Positions 43,701-56,237 are shown, counted from the stretch's first letter. The stretch: 64,000 nt of DNA from Bolinopsis microptera (GCF_026151205.1 NC_087079.1:12921945-12985944), one strand, 5' to 3'. Notes: generated from the letters alone by a model not told the origin. Numbers and translations: made by a program.

Positions 43701-45466
43701 CTATAATCTGATAAAAGGAGCCTGTGCACTGTACACACATACCCCCTGATTATATCATGTAGCAGTAGTGCTACATATATATATTAGTTCATCAGGAGTA
43801 ATGTTTCTCAATATTCATCTGCGTTTTATGCTTCAATGTTATGTGAGGGCTCTGAAAACTAGATGAGCAAATATACTAATAGTAATTATATTACGTAGTT
43901 AAACTTTAAAATTAGCATAACTTTGTCATAAGATCACTATGATCTATAGACACTAGTTGTTGATCGAATCTCTATTTCTATTTTGAATAAAGGAGGATTT
44001 AAAAGACAGAATTAATGTAAGATTACATGCCCTTACATCCATTATTTTATGAGTAATGCTATTGAAATGCGAAGATGGAGCATTTACAGTTTCATACAAT
44101 ATGTAATCACTTAATTGTTCAATTAACAAACCAATTATATCAAATCTACAATATCTACAGGCAGAGAAAGACGCGCCAGTGACGGACATGTCATCCCACA
44201 TAGTGAATATCGGCCAGATGGTGGAGAAGATGGAGAACAGTATCAGAAGCACGTTGGATACTATCTACTTCGGTAGGACACGTGACATCATGAACGAGAC
44301 CAGATCTCTTGTCGAGTGAGTAATGCATTTAAGTACCACATTTACCATAGTTACCATAGTTACCAAACTAGTCTAGTCAGTAGTCACGTACCTGGTTTGT
44401 GTACTAAAGTCTAGTCACGTACCTGGTTTGGGTACTAAAGTCTAGTCACGTACCTGGTTTGAGTACTAAAGTCTAGTCACGTACCTGGTTTGGGTACTAA
44501 AGTCTAGTCACGTACCTGGTTTGGGTACTAAAGTCTAGTCACGTACCTGGTTTGGGTACTAAAGTCTAGTCACGTACCTGGTTTGAGTACTAAAGTCTAG
44601 TCACGTACCTGGTTTGGGTACTAAAGTCTAGTCACGTACCTGGTTTGGGTACTAAAGTCTAGTCACGTACCTGGTTTGGGTACTAAAGTCTAGTCACGTA
44701 CCTGGTTTGGGTACTAAAGTCTAGTCACGTACCTGGTTTGGGTACTAAAGTCTAGTCACGTACCTGGTTTGGGTACTAAAGTCTAGTCACGTACCTGGTT
44801 TGGGTACTAAAGTCTAGTCACGTACCTGGTTTGGGTACTAAAGTCTAGTCAGTAGTCACGTACGCGTACCTGGTTTGGGTACTAAAGTCTAGTCACGTAC
44901 CTGGTTTGGGTACTAAAGTCTAGTCACGTACCTGGTTTGGGTATTAAAGTCTAGTCACGTACCTGGTTTGGGTACTAAAGTCTAGTCACGTACCTGGTTT
45001 GGGTACTAAAGTCTAGTCACGTACCTGGTTTGGGTACTAAAGTCTAGTCACGTACCTGGTTTGAGTCGGGCTAGTTAAGTCAGCATATAAAGTTGTTAAT
45101 ATTTGTAGATTAAACATTGATAAGATTGGAGGTCTTCTTAGTTAAAGTTCCTTACATATTATGATCATTATATCTGAATAACGCACTGGTTATATTTGGA
45201 ACTAGACCATATTTGTTTTGACACATGCTTCTTGTAAACATTCCAACAGATAAAGAACAAACATCATATGTTAATCATAGTTTTTATATGGTTGCATTTA
45301 TCTGGTTTTTTAAATCGAAACATCACTAATTGTTAGTGGTAATTTAATGATATTTAGTAAATTCCATTCCCCATATTACAGCCTGAAAGGAAAGGAGAAG
45401 ATGGACAAAGTCAACAGACAACTCGCGACCGCATTGGCGGAGAAGAACAAGAAGTCTGCGCAGTAA
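37789..45466 (+). CDS. CAPZB: F-actin-capping protein subunit beta
   Basis: Seven coding exons, all GT-AG and phase-consistent: 37789-37953, 38201-38326, 38833-38932, 39248-39336, 39912-40022, 44161-44315 and 45382-45466, giving 276 residues, close to the usual 272-277. The protein is the beta half of the CapZ heterodimer that caps actin barbed ends in the cytoplasm. Diagnostic segments are [72 protein letters not shown] and [12 protein letters not shown]. The C-terminal tentacle ([17 protein letters not shown]) is more divergent, as in other taxa. The intron between exons 5 and 6 is about 4.1 kb and full of repeats. The intron after exon 2 starts with a minisatellite that repeats the splice donor. 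Confidence 0.95.
38327..38677 (+). repeat. 31-bp minisatellite starting at the CAPZB exon 2 donor, about 11 copies
   Basis: From the first intron base, a unit built of GTAAGATATAGTCACGTGG and TCATGAATAGAG repeats every 31 bp, with a few units reading GTGAGATATAG or GTAAGAGATAG. Each unit therefore carries AGAG|GTAAGA or AGAG|GTGAGA, a good match to a 5' splice site. The real donor, GAG|GTAAGATATAG at 38324-38337, is the first member. Confidence 0.93.
41040..41236 (-). mobile_element. tRNA-derived SINE
   Basis: On the minus strand from 41236 the sequence begins AGGTGGCCTAGTGCAAGTGG and continues to GGGTTTGAATCCC, an A-box/B-box pair of a pol III promoter. The ends can form an acceptor-like stem. 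The D-arm has an insertion and the anticodon region is a perfect palindrome (CCTTCTGCGCAGAAGG) that leaves only a 6-nt loop, so it is not a normal tRNA. A non-tRNA body follows to about 41040. It lies in a CAPZB intron, antisense to the gene. Confidence 0.65.
41690..42358. repeat. 44-bp minisatellite, about 15 copies
   Basis: The unit contains CATGTTGCACAGTTAGGAAG and TAGCCCACAACGTCACAACC. Copies are nearly identical; one has a GCGAAC insertion near 41987, and a few near the right end have single substitutions. Located in the large CAPZB intron. Confidence 0.93.
42654..42886. mobile_element. MITE with perfect 24-bp terminal inverted repeats
   Basis: TAGGGAGCATCACGGCTCTC at 42654 and its exact complement ending at 42886 bound a 233-bp element without coding capacity. 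The pairing extends imperfectly about 17 bp outwards on each side. The ends read TA|GGGAGC and GCTCCC|TA, fitting a TA target duplication as in Tc1/mariner-derived MITEs. In the CAPZB intron. Confidence 0.75.
43440..43700. repeat. Compound ACTCAC / GATCACACTC microsatellite
   Basis: Irregular tandem copies of CACTCACACTCAGATCACAC and shorter variants, in the CAPZB intron. Confidence 0.88.
44372..45066. repeat. 31-bp minisatellite in the last CAPZB intron, about 22 copies
   Basis: The unit contains CTAGTCACGTACCTGGTTTG and GGTACTAAAGT with a 31-bp period. It is highly homogeneous, with some GAGTACT variants and one interrupted copy near 44850. It shares the core TAGTCACGT with the 31-bp array at 38327-38677. 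Confidence 0.93.
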
Positions 45467-47100
45467 ACCATGTACAAATACCATGTTCAACTTCAACACT
45501 TCATACACTATACACGTGTTTATACAATGTACACGTGTATAAAGTGTACAATGTATGAGTTATGTAGCAGAACATGTACTTCCAATGTTGTTTACTTAGT
45601 AGTGTCTCGACCAATGAAGTGACTTGAAAACTCTCCCGCCTCGAGGAGAGACTCAATGTGAAAATAATGCATTTTACGCTTTTTATACGCAAAACCTGTA
45701 CTTTTGTTAAAATATATATAACCGCATAACATAATACTGTGATCTGACATTGAGTTGTTTAGTGTTTAACGACGAGAAGCACTAAAGAGTAGAAATAGTA
45801 GGCGGTGTATTCAATATCCTTTAATCCTACTAGCTACCATTTCTGTAGAATTCAGCTTGGAATGTTCTTATGATATTATGTTTCATAACTGCTGCTAGTT
45901 TCGTAATACATAAGTAAAACGTATTTTGTACACAAGTTTAAACCTTTTTTGAGAACATTTAGTATGATTTTATTTCCATTACTCGATTTCAAGTGACGAT
46001 ATTGGTGATATATGTTATATTAGTGATGCTGAGGATATAGTACAGAGGCAAGTACATTAGGAAGGGGTTAAGTGATCAGTCAGACAAGTTTTGAGGCACA
46101 TATTATGTAGAATATGAAATTATAAGTGTCCATTTGTTGTGTTAACTAGTTTTAATTTTTGTTTTAATATTCGATGCGAGTGATTTTTATATTGCATTCA
46201 TTTAACACACATGCGCAAAACCCGATTTCACGTTTTTTAAACGTGAAACATCTGATTTTACCGAGTTAGTTATACCACTGCAAGTCCTTTTATTGTCAAA
46301 AGATGTTAGGTGTGTTTTAAATATTCATCGTTCATTCGAACAAAACGTTGTTTTCGTAAGTTGTGCTATTTTGTAGAGAATTGGGATCATGATGAAGCAA
46401 ATTGACCATTAATTCAGCTATCAATTCGATATAATTCAATTGTTCGTGAATTGTACGGTTTTATCAATGGCTTGATCCACTTGAAATTATAATTAAATGT
46501 GTGAATTTGTTTACAGTGCTGTTTTACTGCTTCTTATAATCATCTACTTTTGATGGAATTGGTATATTATTAAAATGTAGACATGGATCGAAAGGGCTGT
46601 TGAAAAGTGTCATCCGCGATCAATACAATTTAATGGCATTCTCCTTTACAGATAAGATTGGTATGTCTTCTTATCAATTTGAAAATATCTAGATAACAGA
46701 AAGTATCGGCAACTAATATTGAATACATATGGCACTTTTTAATAGCCCTTTTTATCCATCTATCTACCGGCCAATTGATCCACCAATGATATCACATATA
46801 GGTCACCCTCTTTGTTTCACCTGTTGTAACGATTTTACGTGTGGGAGTGGTCAAACAAATTTACCAATTTCTATTTCAATTTCAACTTATGTTGATTGTT
46901 GACCAATGATAATGACTAAGATAGTACATTACCAACTGGTTTGACCGCTGAGAACATGTTTTATGTTACTAGGTTGTTGATGTTTTGTTGCCATAAAAGC
47001 ATGCAGAAGCACCTAGTTAAAGTGGGGAACGTATCATTCTAACATTCTTTTTACACCAGTAGTAGAATTAAATTGATTATCTAAATTGAACAAATACTCT
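45467..47100. other. CAPZB 3' flank and ARF 5' flank
   Basis: No coding frame recognised. An acceptor-like TTTTCTAG just before the ARF start codon (47100-47107) suggests a spliced, non-coding ARF leader exon somewhere in this stretch. Confidence 0.4.
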
Positions 47101-47109
47101 TTTCTAGCG

Positions 47110-48838
<1,729 letters not shown>

Positions 48839-49405
48839 ATCACAGCTTTTATCTATTAGTGCATTCTAAGCCCCCGAAACGCATTTGTTTGTTAAACCGA
48901 AGACTGTATTCCTGAATAAAACAGATTAGTTTGAGCGTGATTTTCTTTTTCAGAAGAATGTTATAGTTTATCATACTTGAATAGTTAAATAGACTATCTC
49001 TTTGGATCACTAAATAACTTAAATTACGGTAAGCATCTCAATTTGCCCTATTTTTACGAATTTAGTTGAAACTATTACTGTATCACATTGGTAGTTGGGT
49101 TACCGTTCTTGATAGGCCATCCTTTTACGATTTACAGAGTTAACTTTTGTGGGTCATGCTAAGTTTAAAGCGAAGTGTTCTGATTTCTTTAAATGAGGAA
49201 CTTGATAATCTATAAAATCTATAAAATAATAGAGCATGGTGAGCTCTTCGCAATGTCGATCTGTATAATAATTCTATGTAGATTAATAAATTTGATATTC
49301 AGGGTTTATTATGTAATAATGCCCGCTCAGTGCAGTGCACGGCGGGACAATCATTATTCACTTTAGAATTAGACATTCTGGGATCTGTTTTGTTTATCGC
49401 ATTGT
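48839..49405. other. ARF 3' flank
   Basis: Contains a likely poly(A) signal AATAAA at about 48915 (TGAATAAAACAG), 75 bp after the ARF stop codon. Nothing else recognised. Confidence 0.5.
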
Positions 49406-49407
49406 AA

Positions 49408-49675
49408 GTTCAAATTGAGCTAATCGAGCAGTTAGTTAGGGTAGTGACGTCACATGTCGTGCTTTAATCTGAGAAAATTGTGTTTACTACGGCACCCCCA
49501 ATTTATGTTTCTGTTTGATTGTAAGTTCCAATTTGAATTTATTTATTTTTGATTTTATGACAAGATGTGGTATTATTTGGACTCACATTTCGCACATTGG
49601 GTTTGTTTACGAAGAATCAAAAAGCATTTAGTTAAAGCTTAGAAATAAAACATGAAAATATCTATTGTTAACATA
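49408..49675. repeat. Direct duplicate, copy 1 left part
   Basis: The sequence from CAAATTGAGCTAATCGAGCA to CTATTGTTAACATA matches 52058-52325. The rest of this copy continues at 51488-51586 after the 1.8-kb insertion. Confidence 0.88.
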
Positions 49676-49984
49676 TATAATTATATATATATAGGGGGGG
49701 GGGGTGTCACGTCCGTCTATGTCCGCTTGTCTCATAGAATCCAAAAAGGACAGGACATAGGCGGACATAGGCGGACATAGACGGACATAGGCGGACATAG
49801 GCGGACATAGGCGGACATAGACGGACATAGGCGGACATTAATGGCCTGGACACCTAAATTGCTAAATAAAATGTTCAATTTTTGCTGTTATAGGGGGATC
49901 ATGTTTTTTGTCCGTTCGGTACCCTATATTTTCAAAACGGACAAAAAATAGAGCGGACAAAAACGGACAAAAATGGAAATAACA

Positions 49985-51245
49985 TTTAAATGCTTCCTCC
50001 TCCTACTCTTCCTCCTCCTCCCCCTGGGTCTTCCTGATCTTCCTCAGTCCTCTTCCTCCTCCCCTCCTCAGTCCTCCTCCTACTCCTCCTGACTCCTCCT
50101 CGTCCTCAGTCCTCCTCATCAGTCCTCAACAGTCCTCCTCCTCCCCAGTCCTCCTCCTCCTCCTGAGTCCTCCTCCTGGGTCCTCCTCCTGGGTCCTCCT
50201 CCTCCTCTTCATCCTCCTCCTCTTCCTCCTCAGTCCTCAGTCCTCCTCAGTCCTCCTCCTCATCCTTCTCCTCAGTCCTCCATCCTCCTCCTCAGTCCTC
50301 CCCCAGTCCCCCTCCTCCTCCTCCTATTCAGTCCTCCTCCTCCTCCTCCTTCTCAGTCCTCCTCAGTCCTCCTCCTCCTCCTCCTCTTCCCTCTCAGTCA
50401 TCCTCCTCAGCCATCCTCCTCAGTCCTCCTCAGTCCTCCTCCTTAGTCCTCCTCCTCCTGGGTCCTCCTCCTCCTCTTCATCCTCCTCCTCTTCCTCCTG
50501 AGTCCTCCTCCTGAGTCCTCCTCCTCCTCCCTCTCAGTCATCCTCCTCAGTCATCCTCCACAGCCATCCTCCCCAGCCATCCTCCTCAGCCATCCTCATC
50601 AGTACTCCTCAGTCCTCCTCCTTCTCAGTCATCGTCAGTCCTCCTCCTCAGTCCTCCTCCTCCTCCTGGGTCCTCCTCCTCCTCCTCCTCCTGGGTCCTC
50701 CTGGGTGTTCCTGATCCTCCCCAGTCCTCTCCCTCCTCCCCTCCTCAGTCCTCCTCCTACTCTTCCTCCTCGTCCTCAGTCCTCCTCATCAGTCCTCAAC
50801 AGTTCTCCTCCTCCCCAGTCCTCCTCCTCCTCCTGGGGCCTTTTCCTGGGTCCTCCTCCTGGGTCCTCCTCCTCCTGGGTCCTCCTTCTCCTCCTCAGTC
50901 CTTCTCCTCCTCCTCCTCAGTCCTCTTCCTCCTCTTCCTCCTCCTCCTCCCTCTCAGTCATCCTCCTCAGCCATCCTCCTCAGCCATCCTCCTCAGTCCT
51001 CCTCCTGAGTCCTCCTCCTCCTGAGTCATCCTCCTCAGTTCTCCTCCTCAGTTCTCCTCCTCCTCCTCCTAGGTCCTCCTTCTGGGTCCTCCTCCTCCTC
51101 CTCCTCCTGGGTCTTCCTGATCCTTCTCCTCCCTCTCAGTCATCCTCCTCAGTCATCCTCCTCAGTCATCCTCCTCAGCCATCCTCCTCAGCCATCCTTC
51201 TCAGCCATCCTCCTCAGTACTCTTCAGTACTCTTCAGTCCTCAAA
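49985..51245 (+). repeat. TCC/CAGTCCTCC polypyrimidine tract, about 1.25 kb
   Basis: Nearly pure pyrimidine on the plus strand, built of (TCC)n with recurring CAGTCC, GGGTCC and CAGCCATCC variants. Larger blocks (GGTCCTCCTCCTCCTCTTCA and neighbours) are themselves repeated. Open frames in it (for example the Ser/Pro-only frame at 50705-51280) are by-products of the repeat. Mirror-symmetric pyrimidine tracts of this kind can form triplex DNA. Confidence 0.93.
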
Positions 51246-51275
51246 ATGTTTTTCCGCTAATATTCACCAATGTCC

Positions 51276-51395
51276 GCTAATGTCCACCAATGTCCATCCA
51301 AGTCCGCCAATGTCCGTCCGGGTCCGCCAATGTCCGTCCGAGTCCGCCAATGTCCGTCCGAGTCCGCCAATGTCCGTCCGTGTCCGCCAATGTCC
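51276..51395 (+). repeat. GTCCGCCAATGTCCGTCC minisatellite
   Basis: Eighteen-bp units such as GTCCGTCCGAGTCCGCCAAT repeat about six times inside the right end of the 1.8-kb insertion. A related ACATAGGCGG/ACATAGACGG repeat sits in the left end (49755-49838). Confidence 0.88.
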
Positions 51396-51487
51396 CAAAA
51401 AACACGTCCGTTGTCTCATAGAATCCAAAAAGGACAGGACATAGGCGGACATAGACGGACATGACACCCCCCCCCCCCCCCTATATA

Positions 51488-51586
51488 TAAGGTATCCCTA
51501 CGTTCAATCTCTTAAATTTTCCGTAAAGCAGATGTTGGCAGCGGGGAATGGAACACGCTGCTGCAGACAAATTGTAGGCCACGAGG
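51488..51586. repeat. Direct duplicate, copy 1 right part
   Basis: From AAGGTATCCCTACGTTCAAT to AATTGTAGGCCAC, matching 52326-52424. Together with 49408-49675 it reconstructs copy 1 of the duplicated segment. Confidence 0.88.
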
Positions 51587-51787
51587 AGTGGATTTGGCAG
51601 TTAGTTAACCATATTACGGGTGATACTCGTAAAATATTTGCTCCAAATATTAGTGACCGTCGACGAGTCCAAGTCCAACTCGGCGCGCGTCTTGGTAGGT
51701 TATAAACCTACAAGTACAAGCAGTTATTATTAGCTGCCTGACTCTCTAACATTTAAATGTCATCATTTCGCCTGAAGCGTTGATTCA

Positions 51788-51885
51788 CGATGTCAATCCT
51801 TCGCATCTCGCCGATCTGCATCTGTGGTTGCGAGAAGAATTATTTGATGCGCGGCGCGACCCAGTAGTACATCGCGCTACAACCT
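51788..51885 (+). repeat. Dispersed GC-rich repeat, copy 2
   Basis: Diverged copy of the sequence at 28238-28370, sharing CTCGCCGATCT-type, GGTTGCGAGAAG and TGCGCGGCGCGACCCAGTA blocks in the same order. Confidence 0.7.
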
Positions 51886-52055
51886 GAAGCGGTACCGAAA
51901 TAGAACCGACCTGTCAGAGAAGATCTGGTCCTTCAAAGACCGTAAGTTAGAATTCAGGATCGAATGGACAATAATCAGACGTGGACACGGATACAGAGCC
52001 GGCCAGAACAGCTGTTATCTGTGCACGTCTGAGAAATTAGAAATCTTACTGTTTT

Positions 52056-52424
52056 GTTTAAATTGAGCTAATCGAGCAGTTAGTTAGGGTAGTGACGTCA
52101 CATGTCGTGCTTTAATCTGAGAAAATTGTGTTTACAACGGCACCCCAGATTTATGTTTCTGTTTGATTGTTAGTTTCAATTTGAATTTATTTAATTTTGA
52201 ATTTATTGACAAGATTTGGTATTATTTGGACTAATATTTCGCACATTGGGTTTGTTTACGAAGAATCAAAAAGCATTCAGTTAAAACTTGGCAATAAAAT
52301 AAGAAAATATCTATTGCTAACATACAAGGTATCCCTACGTTCAATCTCTTAAATTTTCCGTAAAGCAGATGTTGGCAGCGGGGAATGGAACACGATGCAG
52401 CAGACAAATTGTAGGCCACATTAT
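52056..52424. repeat. Direct duplicate, copy 2 (uninterrupted)
   Basis: Continuous version of the segment that is split by the 1.8-kb insertion in copy 1. Identity is high across about 370 bp. It serves as the empty-site reference for that insertion. Confidence 0.88.
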
Positions 52425-53026
52425 CAGTATCCTCCTTATGCTTACAGTAGCACCTACCACTTTGTCACAGACGCACAGCTAGGCGTGTGAGGAAAAAACG
52501 TCCGAAATTTCTTTCGAATAACCAATAATGAATCAAAAGGGGCGGTTTGGATGAAAAATCTTTCAAGGTTACCAAGTTAAAAATGTATTTAGATGGCAGC
52601 ACCATTGCTAATGTAGAAAAGCTATGATAAATCAAGGACAAGATGACTATTATTGCATTGCCAATCGCTAATTTAGCAAATTATTCTCATAGGTGAACTT
52701 AATTTAATCAATTCGAGATTGAGATTCAAAAATAAATACTGACTTTGTTTAAAATATTTTATTACGATGGCAAATCAAAATGTTAATTTATAAAAAGCAA
52801 GGAGCTCACAGCAAACGTTAATCTCTGACACATCCAACTCAGGGTATGAATTTAAAATTAAGTTAGTCTCGACTCCAGTCCTATGTTGAGTGGAGTCATG
52901 TCTCCATTCTCCAAGTCCGAAACTTTCGTGCTCAAGAAGATTTGAAACAAGGAATCGCTTCCTTCCGTCCACTTGCAATGAGTATAGGCGAGAGAATTTG
53001 AGGATGGCGTTGGAGAGAGAGAGAAC

Positions 53027-55579
53027 TTAACGAGGAGTGAATTTGGCAGCTTGCTGTCTGACCCTCTTATCATACTCTGCTCGGTTCTGGGTGAAGATGG
53101 TGTAGGCTTCTGCTTGAGCTGGGTCTCTTATATTGGGGGTGTCGAGCAAATCCTGAGAGGATGTTTGTTGTTGAGTTGTATGGACCGCTTCTTACATAAA
53201 ATCGAATATGTTCTGATGATAGTATGCACATATGTACTATTGACGGGACCGTTCACATATTGCATAAGACAGAAATTTGAAAATTTTTAAGCCCTTTCCC
53301 CTTCCGCAATCACTATTACAAATCACGCTAGCGTATTAGTATTCCCAAAACCACTTGCCCTAAGTTACTAGTTACTAGTAACGTAACATATGAGCTATCA
53401 CCAACCTTATCTTTGGTGACTCAGTGACTGTCATTATACAGTCGGCCGGGGGCTCAGTCATGTGTATAATTAGGATTTTCTAATACCTCTCTAAAATACT
53501 GATTTTAACTAACCAAATTGTGGCTGGACGGGGATCATCGTTTATTAATAGGTGTTATTCAATGGGATAAATCAGTAACTTTTAAAGGGGTTGCAACGGA
53601 CTATAATACGCGACTAGGAACGGGCTAACTTATTCGTAGTTCTTAAGATTTTAAATTTGGTGGGGGTTCACAAATTATGACTCTAGTGATGCCTTCTCTA
53701 AACCCCCATCACACCCCATGATGTGGTGGTACCGCGACAATTGACCCCCCGACAATTGACCCCCTATGTAATTACACTGGGGTCAATTGTCGCGAAATCT
53801 AGGGTTGGGTTTAGTACGAAAATTGACCCCCGACAATTGAACCCCCGACAATTAACCCCCCGACAATTGACCCCCTATGTAATTACACTGGGGTCAATTG
53901 TCGCGAAATCTAGGGCTTAGTACGAAAATTGACCCCCCGACAAATGTAATTAAACTGGGGTAAATTAATCTGGTTAGGGTCAGGGTTAGGGTCAGGGTTA
54001 GGGTTAGGGTTGGGGTCAGGGTCAGGGTCAGGGTCAGGGTCAGGGTCAGGGTCAGGGTCAGGGTCAGGGTCAGGGTCAGGGTTGTATTAAATTATATTTT
54101 TGGGGGTCAATTGTAAGAGGGTCAATTGTCGGGGGGTCAATTGTCGGGGGGTCAATTGTCGGGGGGTCAATTGTCGGGGGGTCAATTGTCGGGGGGTCGA
54201 TTGTCGGGGGGTTAATTGTCGGGGGGTAAATTGTCGGGGGTCAATTGTCGGGGGGTCAATTGTCGGGGGGTCAATTGTCGGGGAGTCAATTGTCGCCCAC
54301 CCGATGTGGTAATCATTACCACGTGGGATCGTTACATACCTCGTAAGCTATTTCATACCCCTCTTATCTCAGTAAGCCACTTAAATAATACATTATAATA
54401 ACTATTATACGTTACAATAGCTATTGTGCACAAATTACACTAGTAGGCTAATCCAAACACATATCTTGGCACCCTGCCTAATTGTCCGGTATACAGGGTG
54501 GTCATTTACTCTGGGCCACCCTGTATATTCTGATCTCGATCCTGGAGCTATGTGGTAAGCTTTCTCCCTAAACCAAAACCAAATACTCCATACCCCTAAC
54601 CCGGGCTAGCTTTCGTTAAATGTGGAAAATCCCCATCTAACTATTATATTGTACAGGTCACATTGTATCGAGAATTCTATAGCCTTCAGTGACATTTGTG
54701 ATATCGAACCAGTGGGAACCCTCTTACCAAATCAGTCGTCATATCACAGCAAAACTTTATAGCTTTCCCTTGCCCAGAAAAACTGGTTGGGTGTAGGTGA
54801 CTTTTTCAATTGCGCATCTTGATTTAATCTACATTTCTCCCTCACCTGAATTCCGAGCAGTATCTGTTTGATTGTCACCGCTGGTCTCCAATCCTTCTCT
54901 TCGTCAAGTAGTGACAAACACACTGTCGGGAAATTATCTCAAATAAATTAATTATCTCAATTAAATATATGGGATTTGTGAAATGTAAGAAACCCCAGAC
55001 TGTAAACTACCCAAACTAGGAACAATTAATGAATTAACAGCAAAGGTCACACCCAGGACACTATTTCGGTGAAGAAATATGTTAATCGGTAGAGATTCAG
55101 AGTACGACAATACAAATAGTCGTACAGATTTATAAAATAATATCCGTAGTTGCTAAGAAACTGTAATTAATTTCCCTCCTACCATACCTGTCCCAGACGG
55201 GTAAACGTTAGGGTGGAATAAAGGGGGCTCGAACTTGCACTTGGGTGGCGTTGTGGGGTAATCGTCTTTAAATATCATCCTCAGCTTGTACGACCCACCG
55301 TCCCACGCAGTAGACTTTTTACCTGAATACATTATACATCATGTGATGCTGAAGTACTAGAACTGCAATATTCTATTTTTAGACATTACAGCAACTAACC
55401 AAAAACAAAACAAAACTGGTGAAATAAGGAGTGGTTTTACCTGGTATGGAGCATTCCCAATTCATGAGATTCAGAGTTCCATCACTGTTTTTAATTGGCT
55501 TAGCAACGAAACCGAATGGGTGATCTTTTCTCCAGGCCTTTCGTTCCTCTTGCAGTCTACCCAATGCTATACCCGTCAT
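53027..55579 (-). CDS. UBE2I: SUMO-conjugating enzyme UBC9
   Basis: Four exons on the minus strand, 55579-55441, 55322-55188, 54922-54846 and 53152-53027, join in frame to exactly 158 residues, the length of UBC9 in animals. The protein takes SUMO from the SAE1/SAE2 E1 and transfers it to lysines in psi-K-x-E motifs, mainly in the nucleus. The start [20 protein letters not shown], the E2 core [19 protein letters not shown] with the catalytic cysteine after TV, and [15 protein letters not shown] near the end are all UBC9-specific. All introns are GT-AG. The intron between exons 3 and 4 (53153-54845) holds the GTCAATTGTCGGGG inverted-repeat element. No coding defect is seen. Confidence 0.96.
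53733..54300. mobile_element. Inverted-repeat element of GTCAATTGTCGGGG units around a telomere-like core
   Basis: The left side has CGACAATTGACCCCC units and the right side about ten tandem GGGGGGTCAATTGTC units, i.e. the complement. Flanking sequence is also loosely mirrored (GATGTGGTGGTACC on the left, CCACCCGATGTGGTAAT and ATTACCACGTGG on the right). The left arm contains a 100-bp subrepeat including TATGTAATTACACTGGGGTC twice. No coding capacity: the frames reading [10 protein letters not shown] are repeat artefacts. A foldback (MITE-like) element expanded by slippage is the simplest view. Confidence 0.75.
53973..54082 (+). repeat. Telomere-like GGGTTA / GGGTCA tract
   Basis: A run of hexamers beginning with mixed GGGTTA and GGGTCA and ending as about 13 uniform GGGTCA units. 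GGGTTA is a register of the animal telomere repeat TTAGGG. It lies at the centre of the foldback element in the UBC9 intron. Confidence 0.85.
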
Positions 55580-55589
55580 ATCCTACTAA

Positions 55590-56230
55590 AATCAGCGGGT
55601 TAGAGAGAAAGAACAAGCGTGCTACCGCTAAATTGGTCTCAGCGCGCAGTAAAATCATTTATTTTGGTAGAAATTCAGAACCTTTCACAAGAAAATGGCA
55701 CAAATTTTGCCGCCCAAAACGGAGGCTAAAAATGGGACACCAGGCTATTAATTTTATGAAACGATGCAACGATGCAAAGGTAATAAACCGAGTAAAAAAC
55801 AGATAAGATCAGATGAAAAAATTTGTATAAAATTTAAAATCAGGTAAAATTATCAACACTAGATATTAATGATCATTGATTTAAGTGTAATAAAAAATCT
55901 AAATATAGATTTTGCCTTTTCCCATTTCACACTATAATAATAAAAATAATCAGATATTGTCTATCCACCCTGACTATAAAAATTCATAATACACACTGAA
56001 ACTCGACAATAAAAATAAAAAACGGGCACAAAATAAAATGTATAAATAAACACGCATGCCCAAATTAGTGTAACATCCTTAAAATTTATCTATGTTGCTT
56101 ACTTTACAATAATTGGGGTGCAACCCCCGCCCTGAACCCCCATAAAATAGGATGCACCCCTAGAAATATTTAAAAATTTGAAGCAACCCCTCTTGAACTT
56201 GAATGATAAGTGATCTTATTGAGTGAGCTA
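55590..56230. other. Between UBC9 and the armadillo gene
   Basis: UBC9 upstream region and 3' flank of the armadillo gene. These two minus-strand genes are about 660 bp apart. No other feature recognised. Confidence 0.4.
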
Positions 56231-56237
56231 AAAACTA

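Larger units (their letters stand above)
49676..51487. mobile_element. 1.8-kb inverted-repeat insertion composed of simple repeats
   Basis: The two ends are inverted copies: TATATATAG, a run of 11-15 G, then TGTCA(C/T)GTCCGTCTATGTCCG. Just inside both ends a second block, GTCTCATAGAATCCAAAAAG followed by GACAGGACATAGGCGGACAT, lies in direct orientation. Inside are ACATAGGCGG minisatellites, a 1.25-kb TCC-rich tract and GTCCGCCAATGTCC repeats. The related uninterrupted sequence at 52321-52335 (AACATACAAGGTATCCC) gives the pre-insertion site. The insert thus runs from about 49676 to 51487, with a TA-rich junction duplication of uncertain length. There is no transposase. It is best described as a non-autonomous element expanded by replication slippage. 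Confidence 0.75.

Noticed and set aside
38327-45066. Regular 31-bp direct repeats reminiscent of a CRISPR array
   Set aside because: The units are contiguous with no unique spacers, lie in introns of a spliced animal gene, and there are no cas genes. They are minisatellites.
50705-51280. 191-codon open frame rich in Ser and Pro
   Set aside because: It is entirely a translation of the TCC-rich tract. Any frame of that strand is open, and there is no independent coding signal.
54100-54398. Open frames with repeating [10 protein letters not shown]-like pattern
   Set aside because: They are read-outs of the GTCAATTGTCGGGG tandem repeat inside the UBC9 intron, not a repeat protein.
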